DNA from: Bacteroidota bacterium
GTDB lineage: Bacteria > Bacteroidota > Bacteroidia > Chitinophagales > Chitinophagaceae
Assembly: GCA_023409975.1 (NCBI GenBank)
Contig: JAEYQO010000045.1
Span: 1 to 50,839 of the forward strand
Direction of reading: 5' to 3'
Length of the DNA stretch: 50,839 bases
In this document: in pieces, positions 1 to 7,692 of the stretch
How positions within the stretch are numbered: position 1 is the first letter of the stretch
Layout of the letters: every line of letters begins with the position of its first letter
The notes under the pieces: generated by a model
Databases searched by the model: none
What the model saw: only the letters and a program-made list of their open reading frames with translations
Told to the model about the DNA's origin: nothing
Program-made: the position numbers and the translations under genes

Positions 1-227
1 TCATTGAAAATCTTCACCGGATCTTTCGATGTAAAGTCACTGATGCTCGAAACCTGAACCGCAAGAATATCATCTGGCTGAACAAGACTCTGCCGATAGG
101 GAGGGAGCTCTGTGGTAAGCACCGTAGTATCTGTCTTCCTGTTCTCCCTGAAATAGATAGTTTCCTTGGGAACACTACAGGAGGCAAACGCCAGTGTGGT
201 TAGAAATATGATCAGAAGGTTACGCAT
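1..227 (-). CDS. Polysaccharide export lipoprotein, partial (3' end outside window)
   Basis: Only the first 75 codons are present; the gene continues past base 1. The product starts MRNLLIIFLTTLAFASC, a lipoprotein signal peptide with a lipobox (FASC) whose cysteine would be lipidated. The following residues (SVPKETIYFRE, then LVQPDDILAVQVSSIS) resemble the start of the Wza/GumB-type polysaccharide biosynthesis/export family, in which a 'PGD.l.i.v' segment opens the export domain. Members form an outer-membrane channel for capsule or exopolysaccharide. The family call rests on the short N-terminus and is therefore moderate. An inverted repeat at 233-256 lies just upstream. Confidence 0.7.
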   Translation of the reverse strand, partial: MRNLLIIFLTTLAFASCSVPKETIYFRENRKTDTTVLTTELPPYRQSLVQPDDILAVQVSSISDFTSKDPVKIFN

Positions 228-396
228 CGTCAACTTTTACTTGGGAATGTAAAAGTCAACACAAAAACAAGAATTGATAAACTTAGACGGTTCTTTTACA
301 ACTCGTTAACATGAGGAATATTATTATGTCCAAATAGCCACTCCATTCATTGAATCAACGAACGCAAAATAAACCATTAAATAATATGCAAATATC
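228..396. promoter_or_regulatory. Intergenic region with inverted repeat upstream of the export gene
   Basis: ACTTTTAC at 233-240 and GTAAAAGT at 249-256 form a perfect 8-base inverted repeat with an 8-base loop. It starts 6 bases upstream of the export-gene start codon, so it is either a hairpin in the mRNA leader or an operator. The rest of the stretch is AT-rich, with no gene seen. Confidence 0.4.
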
Positions 397-1047
397 CTAC
401 GGGGCAAGTCTCTGAACTATCCATGCTGCCGGCTGCCTTTTGAACAGAATGCGGTCGTGCAGGCGGTTGCTCCTACCCTGCCAGAACTCAACATGATCTG
501 GTATCAACCGATAACCTCCCCAGTGCGGTGGCCGCGGAATATGACCGATAGCGAACTTGTCTGAGTAGGTTTTAAATCGATCCTCGAGAATGGATCGGTT
601 CGGGATAGGCTGACTCTGAGGGGAGGCCCAGGCACCCAGTTTACTGCCTTCCGGCCTCGAATCAAAATACCCATTGCTTTCGTCTTCCGTCAGACGCTGT
701 ATCATCCCTTCCACCCTTACCTGCCGTTCCAGTTCCTGCCAGAAGAACACCAGTGCCGCCTGCGGATTTGCCTCTAACTGTCGGCCTTTTTCACTGCAAT
801 AATTTGTGAAAAACAAAAATCCTTCCTGGTCAATTCCTTTTAAAAGGACGATTCTCGCGTGTGGCCGACCACCCGTATCGGCAGTCGCAAGTGTCATCGC
901 GTTAACTTCCGGAACCTCAGCAGCCTGCGCCTCCATGAACCACTTCCCGAAGAACGAAAGCGGATCCAACCCGACAACGGTTTCATCGAGGGCTGCTTTC
1001 TGGTAATCAGTCCTTATGGCCGCAATATTTGCAGAAGAGAAACTCAC
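397..1047 (-). CDS. pdxH: Pyridoxamine 5'-phosphate oxidase
   Basis: 216 residues, the usual length for PdxH, the FMN enzyme that oxidises pyridoxine or pyridoxamine 5'-phosphate to pyridoxal 5'-phosphate (vitamin B6) in the cytoplasm. Visible family motifs are RIVLLKGID (FMN/substrate strand), FFTNYCSEKG, FFWQELERQVRVEG, SKLGAWASPQSQ and the C-terminal VEFWQGRSNRLHDR, and the protein ends in the typical RL.P. The start is GTG, two bases after the stop of the small upstream membrane-protein gene, so translation may be coupled. No in-frame ATG fits the N-terminus better. The family call is secure. Confidence 0.95.
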   Translation of the reverse strand: MSFSSANIAAIRTDYQKAALDETVVGLDPLSFFGKWFMEAQAAEVPEVNAMTLATADTGGRPHARIVLLKGIDQEGFLFFTNYCSEKGRQLEANPQAALVFFWQELERQVRVEGMIQRLTEDESNGYFDSRPEGSKLGAWASPQSQPIPNRSILEDRFKTYSDKFAIGHIPRPPHWGGYRLIPDHVEFWQGRSNRLHDRILFKRQPAAWIVQRLAP

Positions 1048-1049
1048 AG

Positions 1050-1193
1050 CTATTTGTCAGTTCGTTGACCCAGGTATTTGGCCATGACATAGATCAACGC
1101 AATCACCATAAGGAAAATAAACACGAAAGAGATGATAGTGCCAATGCGATATTGAACTGCATCGTAGAAAGCGTTGAGTAAAAGACCGTTCAT
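1050..1193 (-). CDS. Small single-pass membrane protein, unknown
   Basis: 47 residues starting MNGLLLNAF, with one strong hydrophobic segment at about residues 17-39 and a basic tail (KYLGQRTDK). It ends two bases before pdxH and is probably co-transcribed with it. I do not recognise the family. The frame is open further upstream, to 1295, but the extension has no membrane-protein character and ATG at 1191-1193 gives a compact one-helix protein. No clear Shine-Dalgarno site is present, as is common in this phylum. The coupling to pdxH is what makes it credible. Confidence 0.5.
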   Translation of the reverse strand: MNGLLLNAFYDAVQYRIGTIISFVFIFLMVIALIYVMAKYLGQRTDK

Positions 1194-1304
1194 CAGTTTT
1201 GGAGTATTTAGGGCTGCAAGATACAAACTATGACGGTATTCACGGCTGCTATGAATTACGGTTTTTTGTAAGTATTTTAGGCTGTATAGCCTCACAGGTC
1301 AGCA

Positions 1305-2651
1305 ATGGTGTCGAAAAGGGCAACAATAAAAAATCCGCGAATTTTGCCTGGGGAGGACAAACCTCCTGTCCCAGCAATTGCCCGAAAAAACAAAAGATTT
1401 TCTTTGCAAACCGACTACCTGAAATTTCTACGTCATATCCCCTTCCTGAAGGCAGTGCTCTACTACTCCCTTACCGCTTTTGGCGGCCCTCACGGACATA
1501 TCGGAATGATGATCAGAACCTTCGTGCAAAGGCGCAAAGATGTGACTGAAGCCGAATTATTGGAGTACAACGCGTTCTGTCAGATGCTGCCCGGCCCCTC
1601 CTCAACCCAGACGGTTATGCTGATCGCGATGAAACGCGGCGGAATCCCGCTGGCCATCCTTACATTGATTCTCTGGGTACTCCCGGCTGCAACCATTATG
1701 GGATTCTTTTCCTTCCTGATCTATTATATTAACGCCAGGGAGGTCCAAACCAGCCTGTTCCTTTATATACAACCCATGTCGGTGGGCTTCATTGGCTTCG
1801 CAGCCGCCAGGATGATGCAGACGAATGTCAGACATGCCGCCACCTGGGGAATCATGATCGGTAGTCTGATAGCAACGCTCATAATAAAGAACCCCTGGGT
1901 GTTTCCTATCGTCCTGATCGTAGCCGGCAGCATCAGCAATTTCAGCAACAAACGGATTCCTGACGCCATCAGTAAGCCCCAACCGATCCGGTGGATCAAT
2001 ATCTGGTTGTTCGGACTCGTATTCATCCTCGCCGGGGTACTCTCGGAACTCGCCAGAATGAACGACTGGGAACATCGAAAGGTTTTCAGCTTGTTTGAGA
2101 ATTTCTATCGCTTCGGTGCTATTGTTTTTGGGGGCGGCCAGGCCCTGCTTCCAATGATCCTCTACCAGTATGTCAGCCGCCCCTCTCCGGTTAGTATCAG
2201 TGGGATGAGCTCCGAAGAGTTACTGACAGGATATGGTCTGGTTCAGGCCGTACCCGGACCTGTATTTTCATTCTGCAGCTTTGTCGGTGGAATGGTCATG
2301 AGTGATCAGGGGCTCACCTGGCAGATTATCGGCTGTCTTACTGCAACACTGGCGGTATTTCTTCCCAGTACCTTGTTGCTATTCTTCCTGTTTCCATTGT
2401 ATCAGAACCTGAAGCAACATGTCATCATCTATCGCGCTCTGGAAGGGATCAATGCAGCCGTAGTAGGTATTATCTGGGCTTCAGGCATTGTGCTGTTTCA
2501 AATGATGCCCTTCGAATGGCTAAATGCGGTTGTCGCAATTATCACGTTCTGTATCCTGTTCTTTACAAGAATACCAGCACCGTTGATCGTTGTCGGCTGG
2601 CTGCTGCTCGGCTGGGCTTCCAGTCATAACATGGCCTATGTCTTCCGTTAA
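1305..2651 (+). CDS. chrA: Chromate transporter family (CHR) protein
   Basis: 448 residues with two related halves, each opening with the CHR signature: FGGPHGHIGMM near residue 59 and FGGGQALLPM in the second half. Each half also has the paired Q-x-xPGP element (QMLPGPSSTQT and QAVPGPVFSF). Many hydrophobic segments fit about 10-12 membrane helices. Two-domain CHR proteins export chromate, probably in exchange with sulfate or by proton antiport, but many homologues have untested substrates. The first 35 residues are basic and atypical, so translation may begin later than 1305. It is transcribed alone, towards the glycosyltransferase. Confidence 0.85.
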   Translation: MVSKRATIKNPRILPGEDKPPVPAIARKNKRFSLQTDYLKFLRHIPFLKAVLYYSLTAFGGPHGHIGMMIRTFVQRRKDVTEAELLEYNAFCQMLPGPSSTQTVMLIAMKRGGIPLAILTLILWVLPAATIMGFFSFLIYYINAREVQTSLFLYIQPMSVGFIGFAAARMMQTNVRHAATWGIMIGSLIATLIIKNPWVFPIVLIVAGSISNFSNKRIPDAISKPQPIRWINIWLFGLVFILAGVLSELARMNDWEHRKVFSLFENFYRFGAIVFGGGQALLPMILYQYVSRPSPVSISGMSSEELLTGYGLVQAVPGPVFSFCSFVGGMVMSDQGLTWQIIGCLTATLAVFLPSTLLLFFLFPLYQNLKQHVIIYRALEGINAAVVGIIWASGIVLFQMMPFEWLNAVVAIITFCILFFTRIPAPLIVVGWLLLGWASSHNMAYVFR

Positions 2652-2690
2652 CATTCAGACAACTATCCGGCAATAGCAGGAAATCTATCT

Positions 2691-3644
2691 TTGAAACAGA
2701 CACCTTCAGAAATGACTCCAGAAGTTTCTATTATCATCCCAGCCCATAACGCTTCAGGCTACATTGCAGAAACTATCGACTCGGTCATCTCACAAAGCTA
2801 TAACGACTGGGAGCTGATCATTGTCGATGATGGTTCAACTGACGCAACGGGTACGATTGCAAAATCGTATGTCGACAAAGATCCAAGGATCCGGTATGTC
2901 TGGCAACAGAACGGCCGACAGGGAAAGGCCAGAAATCTTGGGCTAAGCATGGCCAAAGGTAATTACATCAACTTCATCGATGCCGATGACCTCTTCCTCC
3001 CCGATGCCATCGGCACTCAGGTAGGTTTGATGGAAAGGGAGAAGGTGGATCTTGTTTTTGGCTACTCTCTGATCATCGAAGGGCAAATCAGGACCGGGAG
3101 AAAGATCGGCAGGGGAAATGGAAGGCTACAGGGCGATTCAGCCATCGATCACCTGCTTTATCACGATGCCTTCATCATGTCCACCGTACTCTCAAAAAAA
3201 GAAATCCTACTTGCCATGGGCGGTTTCCCGGAGGAAAGCACACCACAATATGGAGAAGACTGGACGCTTTGGCTGAAGCTGGCCTTCGCCGGATATTCGT
3301 TTTATACAGAAGAACAAGTGGTCTCCTACACCAGAATGATACCCTCTCAGGCAACTAATACGGAACCACGTCCAAAAGAAAAGCTTTTCTATTCTCTGAT
3401 CCGGGTCGATAAGGCCTTCCCGGGGCGTCAAAAACTTGAGAAGGAAATTCTCAGGAGGATACATGAACTGATCACGCACAGTCTTCATCTCGATCAGGAG
3501 TTGTTAGCAACAATGATCTGGTACATCAACAAGACCAGAAACAAAAAAGCACCCTCAATTGTCTTCAGAAACCTGATGCACCTGAACCTGCCTGTCTTCC
3601 GGAAAACTTTTCTTGCCTGGCTCAGGTGGAACGTTCCGATATAA
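2691..3644 (+). CDS. Glycosyltransferase family 2
   Basis: GT-A fold transferase of about 310 residues. The nucleotide-sugar fold starts at VSIIIPAHNASGYIAE, followed by SVISQSYNDWELIIVDDGSTD, the GKARNLGL element, the metal-binding DADD (about residue 97) and a later GEDWTLWLKL segment carrying the likely catalytic ED. No membrane segment is seen, so it is cytoplasmic or peripheral. It probably adds a sugar to a cell-surface glycan; donor and acceptor cannot be read from sequence. The first possible start is TTG at 2691; ATG at 2712 leaves the whole domain intact and may be the real one. It converges on the SCO1-like gene, with 2 bases between the stops. Confidence 0.88.
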   Translation: MKQTPSEMTPEVSIIIPAHNASGYIAETIDSVISQSYNDWELIIVDDGSTDATGTIAKSYVDKDPRIRYVWQQNGRQGKARNLGLSMAKGNYINFIDADDLFLPDAIGTQVGLMEREKVDLVFGYSLIIEGQIRTGRKIGRGNGRLQGDSAIDHLLYHDAFIMSTVLSKKEILLAMGGFPEESTPQYGEDWTLWLKLAFAGYSFYTEEQVVSYTRMIPSQATNTEPRPKEKLFYSLIRVDKAFPGRQKLEKEILRRIHELITHSLHLDQELLATMIWYINKTRNKKAPSIVFRNLMHLNLPVFRKTFLAWLRWNVPI

Positions 3645-3646
3645 GA

Positions 3647-4291
3647 CTAGCTCCGTTCTTCCTCTTCTTTCAAAAGCTCTTCTATATCGGCGATCAGTTG
3701 TTTAACAGCGGCCTTATCCGTTCCTGTGTACTGCCCGCGAATCTGCCCGCGACCATCAACTAGAACAAAGCGATCTGTATGAATAAAATCACTCTGGATG
3801 TCAACAGTGTCTGCTGATTCCTCAGCTGCCGTCACGAGGTAACTATACCTGGCCATATCATACAACTCTTTCTTATCTCCGGTAAGGAACAGCCACTGCG
3901 CAGGATCAGCCTCATACCGCCTCGCGTAATCCGCCATTGCGGCCACAGTGTCTTTTTTTGGATCCACGGTATGAGACAGGATCAGCACCTTGCTGTTACC
4001 ACGAAAGGCCTGAAATACCTCACTCATATTTTCATTCATCTTAGGACAAATACCTTTACAGGTAGTAAAGAAGTACTCCACTACATAGATTTTTCCCTCA
4101 ACATCCTTATTGGTAACGGTGTCACCTTCCTGATCCAGGAAAGCAAAAGACCGGATCTTGTGTCCCTGCTCACCAAGCACAGGAAGAGATTTTGGCTGCT
4201 CCCTGCTTACTTTATGGTAATAAGTCATAAAAACAGCGCTAAGAATAATAAAGAACGCGATCAGGAAAATGGTAATTTTTCTTTGCTTCAT
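3647..4291 (-). CDS. SCO1/SenC family copper chaperone-like protein
   Basis: About 214 residues: a membrane anchor (about 5-25) followed by a periplasmic thioredoxin fold. The SCO hallmark residues are present: the copper-binding CX3C in TTCKGICPKM and the conserved histidine in IHTDRFVLVD. Family members deliver copper to the CuA site of cytochrome c oxidase or reduce its thiols. No oxidase gene is in view. The frame is open back to 4327, but a TAnnTTTG element (TAACTTTG on the minus strand, 4309-4316) lies inside that extension, so ATG at 4289-4291 (MKQRKITIF) is preferred. Confidence 0.88.
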   Translation of the reverse strand: MKQRKITIFLIAFFIILSAVFMTYYHKVSREQPKSLPVLGEQGHKIRSFAFLDQEGDTVTNKDVEGKIYVVEYFFTTCKGICPKMNENMSEVFQAFRGNSKVLILSHTVDPKKDTVAAMADYARRYEADPAQWLFLTGDKKELYDMARYSYLVTAAEESADTVDIQSDFIHTDRFVLVDGRGQIRGQYTGTDKAAVKQLIADIEELLKEEEERS

Positions 4292-4308
4292 AACCTTCAG
4301 TTGCGCCG

Positions 4309-4316
4309 CAAAGTTA
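4309..4316 (-). promoter_or_regulatory. -7 promoter element of the SCO1-like gene
   Basis: TAACTTTG on the minus strand fits the Bacteroidota -7 consensus TAnnTTTG. Transcription would start near 4303, about a dozen bases ahead of the preferred start codon. No clear -33 TTG was identified. Confidence 0.5.
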
Positions 4317-4354
4317 CGGAACCTCAACGGTGTACAGGACTTTCCCTACCCAGT

Positions 4355-4978
4355 TCACTTATGTCCGTCAGGGGTATACCCAGGTTCGTCACGGGGATCC
4401 TTTCCTTTTTTTATGAAAATCAGCACCGAGCTTCGCAAAGCAGGGTTTATTCGTGAAATAGCGGTGAAGTTGACACGATCAAAAGTGCGTATTGGCGGTG
4501 ATAACCATTCGTTACCCGACAGGCTACCCTGATCTGTGGAGATGGACACGTGTTCTGTAGTTAAGGGATATATTTTGCCGCTGGAAAACACACCCTCGAC
4601 GTTTACATAGAAGTTCAGAACCGGCTTGATACTGTCGGCGTAAAGGTTAAACCGAATCTCCTGCAGAACCGGAAAATGAAGCGGCACCCGCAATTTTCTG
4701 CCATCTACAGATACCTGGAAATAAAGCTTTCCACCATTGGAATGAACCAGTTCCGGATCCCATTTCAAGGTCTTCCCACGAAGTTCTGCTTCAGGTGAGG
4801 AAAGCCGATAGCCAGCACGGACCGGCTTCCAGCCTTCTCCTGAACGCTTTTCAAGCTGTATCTCAGCAGTATTATATAATTCCGGGATACTGTTTTCATC
4901 GAAAACCAGTCGGTATTCCTGAGCACCTGAGGCAGTCCCCAGTAACAGGAGCCAGACAAACAACAATAACTTCTTCAC
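4355..4978 (-). CDS. Secreted protein of unknown function
   Basis: 207 residues with a clean signal peptide (hydrophobic core, cleavage likely after TASGAQ). The mature part is rich in alternating beta-type segments and holds no cysteine or catalytic motif I recognise, which suggests a beta-sandwich periplasmic or cell-surface protein. The C-terminus is polar (KKGKDPRDEPGY). It is transcribed in the same direction as the SCO1-like gene, with a 63-base gap. The promoter region would lie in the non-coding stretch that also carries the 11-base repeat array. No function can be assigned. Confidence 0.75.
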   Translation of the reverse strand: MKKLLLFVWLLLLGTASGAQEYRLVFDENSIPELYNTAEIQLEKRSGEGWKPVRAGYRLSSPEAELRGKTLKWDPELVHSNGGKLYFQVSVDGRKLRVPLHFPVLQEIRFNLYADSIKPVLNFYVNVEGVFSSGKIYPLTTEHVSISTDQGSLSGNEWLSPPIRTFDRVNFTAISRINPALRSSVLIFIKKGKDPRDEPGYTPDGHK

Positions 4979-5128
4979 ATGTTCCTTTCCACAAATGCTG
5001 TTCCAGTTTAGAATTCAAACACAGCTTCAAGGAATAATTTCCTATTCCAGAGCACTGTTATCCGGGGAAAACTAATATCTGAGAGACGGGATTCAAAAAA
5101 AACACCCAATTGATCAGTTAGCTAAGTG

Positions 5129-5260
5129 CCAAAGTCCTTCCAGGTACCTGCTACCTTCCTTGTAGGTTCCTTGTACCTTCCTTGTAGGTTCCAACTAACT
5201 GGCATAATACTACGGGACGGTGTCGTACATACGTCTTACTGGTGTCCTACTGGTGTCATG
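5129..5260. repeat. Degenerate 11-base-period tandem array (about 12 units)
   Basis: Cutting from 5129 in 11-base steps gives CCAAAGTCCTT, CCAGGTACCTG, CTACCTTCCTT, GTAGGTTCCTT, GTACCTTCCTT, GTAGGTTCCAA, two diverged units, ACGGTGTCGTA, CATACGTCTTA, CTGGTGTCCTA and CTGGTGTCATG. Two sub-families (TTCCTT-type and GGTGTC-type) keep the same phase across the diverged middle. The array lies between divergent genes for secreted proteins; the remainder of 4979-5598 holds no gene I can support. Confidence 0.85.
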
Positions 5261-5598
5261 TAAACCCTATTGTACGAAAACCTTATTCGGTTGGATTTTC
5301 GTCGCGTACCGGTAAAAAACGCGCCAAAGCCCATAGCTAAATGCAAACGGAATGCCTGTGGAGGGTTCAAAGGCTGCATTACGCACAAGAACCCATCTCC
5401 CTTTTCGATGGATAGGGGTCCCTTTTACAAATCCCAGCACAAATCAATAAGATCAATGCTCCCAGGCCTGCTCAAATTCAACTTCTAATTTTTCCGGACA
5501 GCAGAGGTTCTGAATAAAGATCTGTGAGAAAGTACCAATCTTTAATTTGCAGGGAATAGGGGTTAATCACCCATCCCGCGTTTTATCTGAAAAAGCAT

Positions 5599-6360
5599 AT
5601 GAGACAGTTACTGATCATTATTGGATTATTGATTGCACAACAGGGGTATGGGCAAAAATTTCAGTTAGTACTTGATAGTCCGCTCAGAGAAGCACACTCA
5701 AACTATGAAGTTAAGGGCCGGCAGGGCATCATGATCCGACAGAAACTAAGCTTTGGGAATTATGAGACCAGGGAAGTCAAACGAGGAGCTTTACGATCCT
5801 GGGTGGGAAGTACAGGCATACCTGGTTTGATCTGGGAGGAGCATATGGAAGGGCGTCAATCGATCAGATTTCGTCTGACTGATGGTTTACTGGAGAGCCA
5901 GGTAGTGATGGTGACAAATATTTCCAGGAGAGATCTGAAGATCGGGAGTGACAGAAACTCCCTTCCCAACCAGGTAAGTTCGATACTGACCATTGGCACA
6001 GATGCTCAGGAGAACAACCTTTCTACGGCCATTTATATACAGGGAGAGGAGACACCCTGGGAGCTGTTTCTGGACAATACAGATGCACAACTGAACCGGG
6101 GCAACTATACGGGCTATGTGGTCCGTGGGGAGCAGTATTATCAAATCGTACCGGTGTGGGAGGTAACGTATAAAGACAAACAGCGTGAAATACCATTTGG
6201 CACTGCGGGATTTGAAATACAGGATGCAGACGGAAAAGCTTTGGCCGCGGTGTCACTGATGGACAGCAAGGGAATCGTGTATCTTGGTAACCTTGATCCG
6301 GCAGAACGATTTCTCATGGCGAACGTCTGTGCTACCCTGCTGTTGCAGGAGGTCCATTAG
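5599..6360 (+). CDS. Secreted protein of unknown function
   Basis: 253 residues beginning MRQLLIIIGLLIAQQGYGQ, a standard signal peptide with cleavage near GYGQ. The mature protein is mostly predicted beta structure and carries no catalytic motif or cysteine cluster that I recognise. It ends without a membrane anchor or T9SS sorting domain, so periplasmic location is the simplest guess. Its upstream region holds the 11-base array and a weak TTAATTTG element about 55 bases before the start. Two small GC-rich hairpins follow the stop codon (6364-6376 and about 6379-6398). No function can be assigned. Confidence 0.75.
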   Translation: MRQLLIIIGLLIAQQGYGQKFQLVLDSPLREAHSNYEVKGRQGIMIRQKLSFGNYETREVKRGALRSWVGSTGIPGLIWEEHMEGRQSIRFRLTDGLLESQVVMVTNISRRDLKIGSDRNSLPNQVSSILTIGTDAQENNLSTAIYIQGEETPWELFLDNTDAQLNRGNYTGYVVRGEQYYQIVPVWEVTYKDKQREIPFGTAGFEIQDADGKALAAVSLMDSKGIVYLGNLDPAERFLMANVCATLLLQEVH

Positions 6361-6363
6361 CGA

Positions 6364-6398
6364 CCCACTTCGTGGGATTCGATCGTACAATCGATCGA
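6364..6398 (+). terminator. Pair of hairpins after the 5599 gene
   Basis: CCCA-CTTCG-TGGG (6364-6376) is followed by a second hairpin with TCGATCG/CGATCGA arms. There is no strong T-run, so termination function is only possible. Confidence 0.35.
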
Positions 6399-6417
6399 GA
6401 AATTCTGGAAATATCCG

Positions 6418-6447
6418 CAAAAGAAAAGGCTGCCGAACGGCAGCCTT
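6418..6447 (-). terminator. Rho-independent terminator of the cold-shock gene
   Basis: AAGGCTGCCG (6426-6435) pairs with CGGCAGCCTT (6438-6447), a 10-base perfect stem with a 2-base loop. On the minus strand it is followed by a T-rich tract (TTTTCTTTT), as expected downstream of the csp gene. Confidence 0.85.
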
Positions 6448-6469
6448 GGGTAAGCAATGATCTTGTAGT

Positions 6470-6664
6470 TTAGTTTATCTTTCTGACATTCACTGCATTT
6501 TTGCCTTTTTTACCGTCCTGCACTTCATAACTGACACGGTCGTCCTGCGTCACTTTGTCGATAAGTCCGGTGACATGAACGAAAACCTCAGCACCGCCTT
6601 CTGCAGGTTTAATAAAACCGAATCCTTTGGTTTCATTAAAGAATTTGATAGTACCTTCTTGCAT
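6470..6664 (-). CDS. Cold-shock domain protein
   Basis: 64 residues, one cold-shock domain: an RNA/single-stranded DNA binding OB fold that melts RNA structure. Both RNA-binding motifs are clear: KGFGFIKP (RNP1) and VFVHVTGL (RNP2). The N-terminus MQEGTIKFFNETKGFG is typical of CspA-like proteins of Bacteroidota. A long AT-rich leader precedes the gene (6665-6720), as in other csp genes where the leader governs expression, though no specific structure was worked out. It has its own terminator and is monocistronic. Confidence 0.95.
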   Translation of the reverse strand: MQEGTIKFFNETKGFGFIKPAEGGAEVFVHVTGLIDKVTQDDRVSYEVQDGKKGKNAVNVRKIN

Positions 6665-6805
6665 AAAAAAAGAATAAAATAATTAATAAGCCTGAAGTTA
6701 ATATTTATTTGTCGTCTGCAAAAATTTGTCGATTTATTTTTCGGGTAGTTTTTTGTTACTAAAGGATGCTCCTACTGGTCTGATTTTGTTAGGTTCAGGA
6801 GCTAT

Positions 6806-7624
6806 ATGCGTCCACTCGACGATCAGACATTTGAGGCAGAGAACTGGATGGATTTACAGGCCTTTCTGTTCAATGAATACGACCCGGAAATTGATCGCTT
6901 CAGATCGGACTATGCTTACTGAGGCATGTCCAATAAAGACATGAGTCTCGCTACAAGTATTCAGAGGATCGGGAGGCGCTCTTTAGAAGTGGAAGACCAC
7001 ATTCTGCGAAACTTCAGGAAGTATTCACCTTTGAATACTATAGTAGGAGACTATGATAATATCTGGAACTGGATGGCGATCGGACAGCATCATGGCCTCC
7101 CTACCCGATTGCTGGACTGGACTTTCTCTCCGAACGTCGCTTTGCATTTTATGACGGAAGACTCCAACTCTTTCGGGAATGACGGTGTTGTCTGGATGAT
7201 TGACTTCATTCAGATCCGTGAACTATTACCCGATTGCCTGAAAGCGAACATGTTTCAGAAATCAATGCTCACGTTCACCAGTTTTGAATTGAGCCAGCTT
7301 ATAGGAAATACAACGACCGAAATTCAACAATTTACAAAACAGTGGGGCAATGCCATGCTATTCCTGGAGCCGCCTTCTCTGGATGACAGGATGGTGAACC
7401 AATTCGCGCTGTTTTCACTCATGCTTGATCCTGATTCGAACAAGGAGTTGTGGCTGAAAAACCATCCGCAGCTATATAAAAAAGTCATCATTCCCGCAGC
7501 TTTGAAATGGGAGATCCGGGACAAGCTGGACCAGGCAAATATCACAGAGCGCATCATGTATCCTGGCCTGGATGGGATATCTAAATGGCTGAAACGGTGG
7601 TATAGCCGGAAGATTGTGAAATAG
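6806..7624 (+). pseudogene. FRG-domain protein interrupted by TGA at codon 39
   Basis: From ATG 6806 the frame reads MRPLDDQTFEAENW... to codon 38, meets TGA at 6920-6922, then continues as GMSNKDMSLATSIQRIG to 7624 (273 codons). The stop sits where the FRG family has its signature arginine ([YF]-R-G); one change, CGA to TGA, would restore YAYRGMS. The rest looks intact: HHGLPTRLLDWTFSPNVALHF is the conserved FRG core. AGGAG at 6796-6800 is a plausible ribosome site. FRG proteins are of unknown biochemical function and often sit in accessory or defence regions. Translation from ATG 6926 (232 residues) would make a protein lacking the signature. Sequencing error is possible. Confidence 0.75.
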
Positions 7625-7692
7625 TAAATTGACACTGACATGACGGCACTAACAATTACATGAACTATTTTAGACATACTAAATCTACCGTC

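Noticed and set aside
1199..1549. 116-codon frame overlapping the chrA start
   Set aside because: It lies in another frame over the well-supported CHR protein and resembles no family.
5270..5488. 72-codon open frame in the gap after the 11-base array
   Set aside because: No recognisable protein pattern, no ribosome site, non-ATG start, and the composition looks like translated non-coding DNA.
6920..6922. TGA in the FRG gene read as selenocysteine
   Set aside because: The replaced residue is an arginine in relatives, no SECIS-like hairpin was seen, and selenoproteins are not expected in this family.
6726..6944. 72-codon open frame overlapping the start of the FRG gene
   Set aside because: It is out of frame with the FRG domain and has no family resemblance.
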